DNA of 46,218 nucleotides from NCBI GenBank assembly GCA_028872875.1, contig JAGWOC010000021.1, forward strand, positions 1 through 46,218, given 5' to 3'. The stretch comes from Chloroflexota bacterium. Its GTDB lineage: Bacteria; Chloroflexota; Dehalococcoidia; DSTF01; JACRBR01. The notes beneath the pieces are model-generated. The model saw nothing but the letters and a program-made list of their open reading frames with translations, did no database searches and was not told the DNA's origin. Both the position numbers and the translations under genes were made by a program. Each line of letters starts with the position of its first letter. Within the stretch, counting starts at the first letter, position 1. Shown one piece after another: positions 38,224 to 45,906 of the stretch.

Positions 38224-39444
38224 ATGAAGCTCTCGCGCGACGCCGGCGTCCTGCTCTCCACGCGCGCGCTGCGCTCGTTCGGCGATGGCTTCGTCAGTGT
38301 GCTCCTCGCGAAGTACCTGGCGCAACTCGACTTTTCCGGCGTGCGTATCGGCGCCGTCGCGACGGCCGCGCTGCTCGGCACCGCCGTCATGACGCTCGCC
38401 TTCGGCATGCTCGCGAATCGCCTCGGGCGGCGGCGGCTGCTGCTCGCGGGCGCGCTGCTTGCCGCCGGCACCGGCTTCGCGATGGCGTCATCGAGCGCGT
38501 TCGTGCCCGTCCTCCTCATCGCGCTCATCGGCACGCTGAACCCGACCGCCGGCGATGTCGGCGTCTTCCTGCCGATGGAGCAGGCGATCCTCCCCGAGAC
38601 CGTCGCCGATGCGCGGCGCACGCAGCTCTTCGCGCGCTACAACCTTGCCGGCGCGCTCGCCGCGGCCGCCGGCGCCCTGTTCGCCGCGGCGCCGTCGCTC
38701 CTCCACCGCGCCCTCGGCTGGGACAGCCTCGGCCTCCTTCGCGCGATGTTCGTGCTCTACGGCGCGCTCGCGCTCGTGAACTTCGCGCGCTACCGCGCGC
38801 TCTCACCGGGCGTCGAAGTGGCGGCGCCCGGCGTGCGGGCGCCATTGCACCGGTCCCGCGGTGTCGTCATGCGGCTCTCCGCCCTGTTCGCGCTCGACGC
38901 CTTCGCGGGCGGCTTCGTCGTGCAGTCGATCCTGGCGCTCTGGCTGTTCCGCCGGTACGGCCTGTCGGTCGAGCAGGCGGCGCTGATCTTCTTCGCCGCC
39001 GGGACGCTCTCGGCCTTCTCGTTCCTCGTCGCGGCGCGCGTCGCCACACGCTTCGGCCTGATCAATACGATGGTGTTCACGCACCTGCCCTCGAACATCT
39101 TCCTCCTCCTCGTGCCGCTGATGCCCACGGTCTGGCTTGCGGTCGCGATGCTGCTCCTGCGCCAGTCCCTCTCGCAGATGGACGTGCCGACGCGCCAGTC
39201 CTACACGATGGCCGTCGTCGAGCCGGACGAGCGCGCCGCCGCCGCGAGCGCGACCGGCGTCGCGCGCAGCCTGTCGGCCTCCGGTGGGCCCGTCCTCGCC
39301 GGCGCCCTGCTCGGCGCGACCGCGTTCGGCTGGCCGCTGGTCATCGCCGGCTCGCTCAAGTCGATCTACGACCTGCTGCTCTTGCGCCAGTTCACATCGC
39401 TCAAACCCGCCGAGGAACGAGCCCCGGTCGACGCGGAGTTGTAA
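38224..39444 (+). CDS. MFS transporter
   Basis: The ATG at 38224 begins MKLSRDAGVLLSTRALRSFG; an in-frame ATG at 38161 is less likely, as it would include the -10 box. The 406-residue product has about 12 hydrophobic segments in two halves and the loop GMLANRLGRRRLLL, which is the MFS loop 2-3 motif. MDVPTRQSYTMAVVEPDERA is typical of a subgroup found in Chloroflexota and Actinobacteria. The substrate is unknown. It is divergent from the ChrB-domain gene, with the shared region of about 85 bases containing both promoters. Confidence 0.85.
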   Translation: MKLSRDAGVLLSTRALRSFGDGFVSVLLAKYLAQLDFSGVRIGAVATAALLGTAVMTLAFGMLANRLGRRRLLLAGALLAAGTGFAMASSSAFVPVLLIALIGTLNPTAGDVGVFLPMEQAILPETVADARRTQLFARYNLAGALAAAAGALFAAAPSLLHRALGWDSLGLLRAMFVLYGALALVNFARYRALSPGVEVAAPGVRAPLHRSRGVVMRLSALFALDAFAGGFVVQSILALWLFRRYGLSVEQAALIFFAAGTLSAFSFLVAARVATRFGLINTMVFTHLPSNIFLLLVPLMPTVWLAVAMLLLRQSLSQMDVPTRQSYTMAVVEPDERAAAASATGVARSLSASGGPVLAGALLGATAFGWPLVIAGSLKSIYDLLLLRQFTSLKPAEERAPVDAEL

Positions 39445-39517
39445 AGTACGTGGTTCCTACGTCCAACTTCTGCCTTCCGCCTTCTGACCTCCGCCCTCCT
39501 ACCGGCCCGGCCGCCCG

Positions 39518-40048
39518 TCACCGCCGCTGATCGGGCTCCTTGCCGCCGACGAAGCGCGGCCGGTACGCCGGGTCGCGCCCGGCCATCTGGTCCCGATGCA
39601 TGCGGTCGTGGCGGTAGTACGAACGCAGCCATTGCATCACCGTCAGCCGTCCAAACATCGGCTGCGACGCCGTCCGCTCGAACTGCTCCGGGCGCATCGA
39701 CGCGATCAGCGCCAGCGTCTTCGCGCGCTGCTCCCGGAGCTGCGCCGTCAGCTCGGCGACCGTGTGCCCCGGCGCCGCCGTCAGCGGGATCGCGACGCGC
39801 TCGCCGCGCACGCCGCCGACGTCAGGGTCGTCCTCCGCCAGCGCTGCCTCGACCCAGGCCCGGTAGCCCGTCTCCATCTCCGCCAGGTGCGCGAGCTGCT
39901 GCTTCGCCGACCACTGCGCCTCGCCTTCGGCGTCCGCCGGCGCGTACGAGGCAGCGGCATCGGGGAGCGCCTCAGCCTGCGCCAGCAGCGCTTCCCGCTC
40001 GTCCCGCATCTTTTCCAGCAGTTCCCGGATCGCCTCGTCTGTCGCCAT
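39518..40048 (-). CDS. DinB family protein
   Basis: The ATG at 40048 has GTGAGGTGG upstream. The 176-residue protein is a four-helix bundle of the DinB/YfiT type, with metal-ligand His positions in SAKQQLAHLAEMETGYRAW (first His) and WLRSYYRHDRMHRDQM (two His). Members bind a metal ion and act as thiol-dependent S-transferases or have unknown roles. The longer frame to 40132 is not supported. It is divergent from the small HTH gene. Confidence 0.8.
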   Translation of the reverse strand: MATDEAIRELLEKMRDEREALLAQAEALPDAAASYAPADAEGEAQWSAKQQLAHLAEMETGYRAWVEAALAEDDPDVGGVRGERVAIPLTAAPGHTVAELTAQLREQRAKTLALIASMRPEQFERTASQPMFGRLTVMQWLRSYYRHDRMHRDQMAGRDPAYRPRFVGGKEPDQRR

Positions 40049-40149
40049 CTGCCACCTCACATTGTTCTTTGCATAACAAGTACCCGGACCCTGGTAACGT
40101 TCGCCTCCACCCCGGCGTTGTATCGGGTGCAAGAAGAGAGAGGGAGGCC

Positions 40150-40338
40150 ATGGCGCGACGAGACCCCCAACGCACCCAGAAGCTCCGGATCGCGGTCCGC
40201 TACCTCCTCGAACGCGAGTGCCTGGCGAAGGGCAACCAGACGCGGCTCGCCGAGCACTTCAACGTCTCGCGCCAGCGCGTCCACCAGATCGTGGTGGAAG
40301 AGCGCCAGCGCTTTCGCCAGGGCGCAGTCAGCAGCTAA
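40150..40338 (+). CDS. Small helix-turn-helix protein
   Basis: The ATG at 40150 has a GAGAGGGAGG site. The 62-residue protein is a single HTH: MARRDPQRTQKLRIAVRYLL, then LAKGNQTRLAEHFNVSRQRV and HQIVVEERQRF. The order matches a recognition helix after a short turn, as in sigma-factor region 4 or homeodomain-like HTHs. It has no ligand or dimerisation domain, so it may be a small DNA-binding regulator. Its end overlaps the convergent dNTPase gene by 11 bases. I cannot name its target. Confidence 0.7.
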   Translation: MARRDPQRTQKLRIAVRYLLERECLAKGNQTRLAEHFNVSRQRVHQIVVEERQRFRQGAVSS

Positions 40339-41428
40339 ATCCCAGCCGCTGCGCCGTCGCCAGCGCGAATAGGTCCGTCATGCCCGCCACGTAGTCGGCG
40401 ATCCGGCGCGTCAGCGCATCCTCCGGCCGCGTGTACTCCGAGGCGTCGAGCTCGGCCGGCTCCCGCAGGAAGTGCTCCCACAGGAACTCGATGACGCGCC
40501 GCGCCCGCGCCGCCTCGGCCAGCCGCTCCTCCCACAGGTAGACGTTCTCGAACAGGTAGTCGCGGAGCTCGTCCGCCGCGGCCGCCACCTCGTCGCTCAT
40601 CCGCACCGGCGGCATCGCGCCGCCGCCGCGCCGGTGCAGCGCCGCATCCCACGAGGCGTCGACGACGTCGCTCACCAGCGTGTCGATGCGCTGCGCGTGC
40701 GTCTCGCCCAGCACCCGGCGCGCGTTGGCCGGCAGGTCGTCGGGCCGCAGCAGTCCGGCGCGCACCGCGTCCGCGATGTCGTGGTTCAGGTACGCCACCG
40801 AGTCCGACAGCCGCACGATCTGGCCCTCGAGCGTGCTCGCCAGCGGCGCACCCCACTCCACCGGCGACCAGTGCCGCTCCTCCAGCTCCCGGAACATGCC
40901 TTCGCGCGGCTTCGAGTGCTTGAGGATGCCCTCGCGCACCTCCCACGTCAGGTTCAGCCCCGCACCCGATGCTTCCAGCAGCTCGACGATGCGCAGGCTC
41001 TGCTCGTTGTGCCGGAACCCCTCCGGCAGCAGTTCCCCCAGCGCCTGCTCGCCCGCGTGCCCGAACGGGGTGTGCCCCAGGTCGTGCCCGAGCGCGATCG
41101 CCTCAGTCAGGTCCTCGTTCAGGTCGAGCGCCCGGGCGATCGTCCGCGCGATCTGCGCGACCTCGAGCGTGTGCGTCAGCCGCGTCACGTAGTGGTCGCC
41201 GGCCGGCGCGATGAAGACCTGCGTCTTGTGCTTCAGCCGCCGGAACGCCTTCGAGTGGATGATCCGGTCGCGGTCGCGCTGGAACTCCGTCCGCATGTCC
41301 GAAGGCGGCTCCGGCCGCTCGCGGCCGCGGCTCTCGGCGCTGCGCACGGCCGCCGGCGCAAGCTCCCGCTCGCGCGCTTCCAGCCGCTGCCGCACGGACT
41401 CATGGGGGCGCCACAACCGACCGGGCAT
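40328..41428 (-). CDS. dgt: Deoxyguanosinetriphosphate triphosphohydrolase-like protein
   Basis: The start chosen is the ATG at 41428 (MPGRLWRPHESVRQRL), which fits the family better than the frame to 41788, although no strong ribosome-binding site is seen. The 366-residue protein has the dGTPase opening SDMRTEFQRDRDRIIHSKAF and RRLKHKTQVF. The HD-domain metal ligands are RLTHTLEV (H86), LGHDLGHTPFGHAGE (H115-D116) and the later Asp in DSVAYLNHDIADA. It splits dNTPs into nucleoside and triphosphate and so limits dNTP pools. The length is that of the short dGTPase subfamily. Confidence 0.9.
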   Translation of the reverse strand: MPGRLWRPHESVRQRLEARERELAPAAVRSAESRGRERPEPPSDMRTEFQRDRDRIIHSKAFRRLKHKTQVFIAPAGDHYVTRLTHTLEVAQIARTIARALDLNEDLTEAIALGHDLGHTPFGHAGEQALGELLPEGFRHNEQSLRIVELLEASGAGLNLTWEVREGILKHSKPREGMFRELEERHWSPVEWGAPLASTLEGQIVRLSDSVAYLNHDIADAVRAGLLRPDDLPANARRVLGETHAQRIDTLVSDVVDASWDAALHRRGGGAMPPVRMSDEVAAAADELRDYLFENVYLWEERLAEAARARRVIEFLWEHFLREPAELDASEYTRPEDALTRRIADYVAGMTDLFALATAQRLGFSC

Positions 41429-41492
41429 CGCCGCGATTGTAGGCGCCGCGGGCGGGATGCGTCGAGCGGCGTCCATGGCGCCCGGGGTCCGG

Positions 41493-41520
41493 TTGTACGG
41501 AAAATGAGAGCCGTTACAAT
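41493..41520 (+). promoter_or_regulatory. Promoter of the nuoI-nuoG operon
   Basis: TTGTAC (41493-41498) and TACAAT (41515-41520) are 16 bases apart. The start of transcription should lie near 41527, about 40 bases before the ATG at 41568. Confidence 0.55.
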
Positions 41521-41567
41521 CAAGGTGGCCACCCACGCGGCCGCAGCCAGTACGAAGGCGACCACAC

Positions 41568-42104
41568 ATGTACGGCATCGGCGTCCTCAAGGGCATGGCG
41601 GTCACCATCCAGCGCATGGTCATGCCTCCGGCGACCATCGAGTTCCCCGAGGTCACGCGCCCGATGTCGCCGCGCGCCCGCACGAACCTGCTCTGGTTCG
41701 ATGAGCGCTGCACCGGCTGTAGCACCTGCGCCCAGGCCTGCCCCGACGGCTGCATCCTCGTCCACACCGCGCCCAACCCCGACGGCACGCTCGAGAAGGT
41801 GCGCTACGAGATCGACTTCCGCATCTGCATGTACTGCGGCCTCTGTGTCGAAGCCTGCCCCTACCAGGCGATCCAGTGTGGCGGCACGATGGAGGACGCC
41901 GTCTACGAGTTCGACACGATGTACAAGGACAAGCACGCGCTCACCCGCCTCGCGCACGAGTTCCTGGGCCGCAACGGCTACGAATACCCGCACGGCCAGC
42001 GCGCGCCCGACCACATCATCGAACTGATCGAGGTCGAGGCGAAGCAGCACCCGGCGCCCGTGTCGAAGGGCGAGCGCGTCATCGAGGCCCGAACCCGTGG
42101 CTAA
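41568..42104 (+). CDS. nuoI: NADH-quinone oxidoreductase subunit I-like (8Fe ferredoxin)
   Basis: This 178-residue protein has two complete 4Fe-4S motifs: CTGCSTCAQACP (C48, C51, C54, C58) and CMYCGLCVEACP (C87, C90, C93, C97). These are flanked by the NuoI-type phrases RARTNLLWFDERCTG and YEIDFRICMYCGLCV, with AIQCGG after the second. It passes electrons to the quinone-binding subunits of Complex I. The stop lies eight bases inside the start of the nuoG-like gene, so the two are co-translated. The other nuo genes are not in the window, so it could also serve a smaller hydrogenase-type or partial complex. Confidence 0.85.
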   Translation: MYGIGVLKGMAVTIQRMVMPPATIEFPEVTRPMSPRARTNLLWFDERCTGCSTCAQACPDGCILVHTAPNPDGTLEKVRYEIDFRICMYCGLCVEACPYQAIQCGGTMEDAVYEFDTMYKDKHALTRLAHEFLGRNGYEYPHGQRAPDHIIELIEVEAKQHPAPVSKGERVIEARTRG

Positions 42105-44706
42105 GCTCACGCTGAACGGCGTCGAGATCGAAGCGCCGGCGGGCACGCCCCTCGTCGAGGTGATCAAGCAGAACGGGGTCTGGATCTCCAACCTCTGCTA
42201 CATCGACGGCCTCGCCCCCTACGCCGGCTGCCGCACCTGCCTCGTCGAGATCGAGGGCGCGCGCGGCCTCCAGCTCTCCTGTACGTCGAGGGTCGCCGAC
42301 GGCATGGTCGTCAACACCGAGACGCCCGAAGTAAAGAACATGCGCCAGAGCATCCTGGCGATCATCAACGCCAACCACCCGGACCGCTGCCTCACCTGCC
42401 ACCGGCGCGTCAAGTGCATGCCCGGTGACATCTGCCTGCGCGACGACGTCGTGACGCACCGCTGCGTCACCTGCTCGAAGAACTACCGCTGCGAGCTCCA
42501 GTCGACCAACGAGCTGCTCGACATGGGCTTCGAGAACGTCGAGCCCTGGGCGTCCGAGGCGCGCTCGTGGTACCAGTTCGAACAGCCCGACCCGGACCGC
42601 GCCAACCCCTTCTTCGAGTTCGACCCGCAGATGTGCATCATCTGCACGCGCTGCGTGCGCGCCTGCGACGAGATCCGGCACACCGGCGCGATCACGCTCT
42701 CGAACAAGGGCTTCACGTCGGTGATCGCCTTCGGCGCCGGCGGCGCGATCCACGAGTCCAACTGCGATTTCTGTGGCGCCTGCATCGACGTCTGTCCGAC
42801 GGCGACGCTGATGGAGAAGCCGAACAAGTGGGTCGGGCGCACCGAGGACTGGACCAGCACGACGTGCAACTCCTGTTCCGTCGGCTGCACGATCAGCATC
42901 GGCACGCGCTCCGGCCGCACCGTCATCGTCAAGCCGGACCAGGTGAATCCGGTGAGCGCGGACCAGATCTGCGTGCGGGGCCGCTTCCACTACGACGCCG
43001 TGCCCGACAAGAAGCGCCTCCAGCGGCACCTCGTCCGCCGAGGGCCGAAGGGCGCGCCGCAGCTCCCGGCGCACTGGGGCGAGCTGGTCGCGTACGGCAC
43101 AGAGCAGCTCAAGGGCGTCATCGAGCGGCACGGCGCGCACGCCGTCGCCGTGCTCGGCTCGCCCTTCAACACCAACGAGGAGAACTACCTGGCGCAGAAG
43201 CTCGCCCGCGAGGTCATCGGCACGCCGCACGTCGACTTCAGCCAGGCGGCGCCCGACCGCGCGGCGATGAAGGCGGTCGCGGCCGCCTTCGGCACCGAGG
43301 CGCTTCCCGCCGACATGCTCCATCTCCGCACCGCCGATGTCGTGGTCGTCATCGCCAGCGACCTCGAGTCGAGCCATAACGTCGCCGCCCTGCGCATCAA
43401 GGACGCCGTCGCCGGCCACCCCGCCGCACCGCGCGCCGGCAGGCTCCTGCTCGTCTCGCCGCTCTACGGCGAGATGGCGGACTTCGCCGAGCCCTACGGC
43501 GGCGTCTGGCTGCGGCCGCGGCCCGGCGACGCGCCCGCGCTCGTCGATGCCCTCGCGCAGCGCGCATCCGGCGAGACGGCGGCGTTGCCCGATGTCGCCG
43601 AGGGCGACCCCGGCCGCGCGCTCGCGCTCCTCGAAGAGGCGAAGGACGCCGGCAAGCGCGTGTACATCGTTTACGCGCCGGACCCCGGCGACCCCCAGGC
43701 CGCCGGCGACGGCGCGCGTGCGGCGGCGAACCTCGCGATCGCGCTGCGGGGCGACAAGGCGGCGGAGTCGCTGATCGTGCTGCCAGCCGAGGCGAACGTC
43801 TACGGCGCGCGCGACATGGGCGTCGACCCGGAGTTCGGCCCCGGCCGCACGCCGCTCGCCGAGCCCGGCATGACCTTCGGCCAGATGGTCGATGCCGCAG
43901 CCGCCGGCACGCTCAAGGCCATGATCGTCGTTGGCGACAACCCGCTCATGTTCGCGCCATGCACCGCCCGCGTCCGCGCCGCGCTCGAGTCGCTCGACGT
44001 GCTGATCGTGATCGACAGCCTGCTGACCGACACGGCGAAGGCCGCGCACGTCGTGCTGGCCGACGTGCCGTCGTACGCCAAGACCGGCACGTACACCAAC
44101 GGCGAGCGCCGCGTCAACCGCCTGCACGCCGCGCTCGGCGCGCTCGGCGACGCGCGTCCGGCGCTGCTCGCCCTCACGGATCTCGCGAACGCGGTCGGCG
44201 GCGTCGACACGTGGGCCTACGCACACCCGGACGCCGTCACGGACGAGATCGCGGCGAACGTCGCAGGCTACGAGCGCTTCCGTTCGAGTTTCGCCTTCTG
44301 GGGAAAGGCGCGCGCCGCCGGCGTCCCGTCGCGCGCCGAGCGCCAACCCGTCGCCGCTGCCCCGGCGCCGCCCGCCGCCGGCGAACTGCTGCTGACGGCC
44401 GGCCGCACGCTCTACACCAGCCTCGATGGCGCCGCGCTGCACCTGCCCGACGCCGACAAGCTGCACCGTGAGGAGTGCGTCGAGCTGCACCCCGCCGACG
44501 CCGCCTCGCTGCGCGTCAGTGATGGCGACGAGGTGACGCTCGTCAGCGATCATGGCGAGTTGACCCTGCGCTGCCAGGTCTCCGCGCGCGTGCAGGAGGG
44601 CGTCGCGTTCGTGCCGTCGTACTACGACGGCGGCGCGGTCAACGCGCTCCTCCCGCCCGGCGGCGGCCCGGTCGCTGTGAAGGTGAAGGTCGCGCAGCCG
44701 GCGTAG
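42097..44706 (+). CDS. nuoG: NADH-quinone oxidoreductase subunit G-like molybdopterin protein
   Basis: The GTG at 42097 overlaps nuoI. The 869-residue protein starts with a 2Fe-2S ferredoxin domain (C34, C45, C48, C62), then a His-Cys3 motif HPDRCLTCHRRVKC (H94, C98, C101, C107). A second, similar motif HRCVTCSKNYRC follows (H121, C123, C126, C132). Two 4Fe-4S motifs come next (C180-C190; C223-C233) and the molybdopterin-type cluster CNSCSVGC (C257 on). The rest is a molybdopterin oxidoreductase fold and a C-terminal MopB-like domain. It is the electron-input module of Complex I or of a formate/NADH dehydrogenase. The last ~310 bases of the shared part (44349-44660) recur at 45907. Confidence 0.9.
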   Translation: MAKLTLNGVEIEAPAGTPLVEVIKQNGVWISNLCYIDGLAPYAGCRTCLVEIEGARGLQLSCTSRVADGMVVNTETPEVKNMRQSILAIINANHPDRCLTCHRRVKCMPGDICLRDDVVTHRCVTCSKNYRCELQSTNELLDMGFENVEPWASEARSWYQFEQPDPDRANPFFEFDPQMCIICTRCVRACDEIRHTGAITLSNKGFTSVIAFGAGGAIHESNCDFCGACIDVCPTATLMEKPNKWVGRTEDWTSTTCNSCSVGCTISIGTRSGRTVIVKPDQVNPVSADQICVRGRFHYDAVPDKKRLQRHLVRRGPKGAPQLPAHWGELVAYGTEQLKGVIERHGAHAVAVLGSPFNTNEENYLAQKLAREVIGTPHVDFSQAAPDRAAMKAVAAAFGTEALPADMLHLRTADVVVVIASDLESSHNVAALRIKDAVAGHPAAPRAGRLLLVSPLYGEMADFAEPYGGVWLRPRPGDAPALVDALAQRASGETAALPDVAEGDPGRALALLEEAKDAGKRVYIVYAPDPGDPQAAGDGARAAANLAIALRGDKAAESLIVLPAEANVYGARDMGVDPEFGPGRTPLAEPGMTFGQMVDAAAAGTLKAMIVVGDNPLMFAPCTARVRAALESLDVLIVIDSLLTDTAKAAHVVLADVPSYAKTGTYTNGERRVNRLHAALGALGDARPALLALTDLANAVGGVDTWAYAHPDAVTDEIAANVAGYERFRSSFAFWGKARAAGVPSRAERQPVAAAPAPPAAGELLLTAGRTLYTSLDGAALHLPDADKLHREECVELHPADAASLRVSDGDEVTLVSDHGELTLRCQVSARVQEGVAFVPSYYDGGAVNALLPPGGGPVAVKVKVAQPA
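44349..44660 (+). repeat. nuoG segment duplicated at 45907-46218 (copy A)
   Basis: This 312-base segment of nuoG (from VAAAPAPPAAGELLL to ALLPPG) recurs without gaps at 45907-46218, 1558 bases downstream in the same orientation. I count about 12 differences, near 96% identity, mostly at third codon positions. Confidence 0.85.
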
Positions 44707-44743
44707 CGGGCCGCCTCCGGGCCGGCGCCGGCAGTCGTGCGCG

Positions 44744-45729
44744 CTACCCTCGCCGCCGCGCCCGGACGAGGACGGCGCCCGCCCCGAGCGCCAGCACCGC
44801 CAGCGCGACGGCGGGGAGCCATCGCTCGCCGGCGGCCGGCTCCGTGGCCCCCTGTCCCGCGGACGGGAGCGCGACGCGCGAGGCGCGCTGCGCGAGCACG
44901 CTCCCCACGTCGAGCACGCCGTACGCGGTGATCGCCGCGGTGCCGATCGAGACCGGGTACGGGAACATGTTCTTTGGCTTTTTCTTCAACAGGATCACGG
45001 GCGGTACCGTGCCGACGGCCGGGTCGATGAGGTCGGGGGCGGGCCCCCGCGTCTCCGGCCATTCCCTGGGCAGTGGCGAAGGGAGCGTCACCGAGCCGTC
45101 GGCCTGGATGCGGACGGCCGCCAGGTAGAGGTCGGGCAGGCGATCAAGGCCGCCGTTGACGAAGCCGCCGGCCCACCACACCCGGAACGAGTAGTCCCCG
45201 GTGGGACGTTTGTGAACCGAAACGTGCCGTCATCCGCGGTGAACATGTCGACCTCGCTGTCAACCAGGGCCCGGTAGAACTCGGAGGTGATCATACCATC
45301 GGGTCTGGTTACAGACGTGATGGGTGCGAGGTCGCGCCATGCGATGAGCTGCACGACGGTGGGCACCGGCGCCCAGTTATCGCCGCTGTCGGCGACCCCG
45401 TTCCCGTTCAGGTCCTCGACGAGGCGGCCGGCGATCTCGAACGGCCGGTTCGGCGTGGCCGGGGTCGGCGTGACCGGCGCGGTAGCGGCGGGCGTCGGCG
45501 TTGCCGCCAGCGCGGTGGCCGTGCCGGTGAGAGCCGCGGCGGGCGTCGGCGTTGCTGCCGGCGCGGTGGCCGTGCCGGTGAGAATGGCGGCCGCGGTAGG
45601 CGCCGCCGCCGCATACGCCGCCGGCGGCCGGGGTTGCAGCGCTGCCGCGGCGCCAGCGACCGCCGTGAGGGCGAGGCCGCCGGCGAAGGTCTGCACGATG
45701 ATGCGGGAAGGACGGTGAAGCCGCTGCAT
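44744..45729 (-). pseudogene. SdrD_B-type secreted protein, frameshifted
   Basis: Two frames on the minus strand make one gene. The start is the ATG at 45729 with GGAGA upstream. The first frame has a signal peptide (IIVQTFAGGLALTAVAGAAA), a Thr/Pro/Ala linker of repeated units, and then GRLVEDLNGNGVADSGDNW, a Ca-binding SdrD_B-like motif, ending at DGTFRFTNVPPG. At the GGGG run (plus strand 45196-45199) the frame is lost; the continuation DYSFRVWWAGGFVNGG is found in the next frame and runs to a C-terminal membrane anchor and RARRRG at 44744. One missing base in GGGG restores a protein of about 328 residues. A sequencing or assembly error is possible. Confidence 0.7.
45488..45589. repeat. 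51-bp tandem repeat in the secreted-protein linker
   Basis: Two copies (45488-45538 and 45539-45589) of GCGGGCGTCGGCGTTGC(C/T)GCC... differ at a few bases. They encode a 17-residue unit of the Ala/Thr/Pro linker on the minus strand (TGTATALAATPTPA-type). A 51-base period keeps the frame. Confidence 0.6.
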
Positions 45730-45751
45730 GCTGCTCTCCAATCGTGAGCGT

Positions 45752-45906
45752 CTACTGGTCGTACCCGATCGTGTCGAGCGGGATCCAGGAGCCGTTGTAC
45801 CAGACCGTCAGGTAGCCGGGCCCGGCGATGTCTATGGAGCAGGTGCCGCTCACGCTCCAGTTCGCGACGGTGCCGAAGTAGCAGATCTGCACGCCGGGCG
45901 CCGGGT
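45752..45906 (-). pseudogene. Truncated secreted-protein C-terminus
   Basis: The last ~50 codons of a minus-strand gene end at 45752 with VQICYFGTVANWSVSGTCSI, DIAGPGYLTVWYNGSW and IPLDTIGYDQ. The upstream part is replaced at 45907 by DNA that is antisense to the nuoG copy. The two Cys and aromatic residues look like a secreted beta-rich domain. The next gene starts 22 bases downstream, so this was probably the first gene of a pair with the SdrD_B-type protein. The 5' part has been lost by rearrangement or misassembly. Confidence 0.5.

Noticed and set aside
42079-44553. 824-residue open frame on the minus strand
   Set aside because: It is antisense to nuoG, which has full Fe-S motifs and a coupled start. 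The composition is that of a shadow frame.
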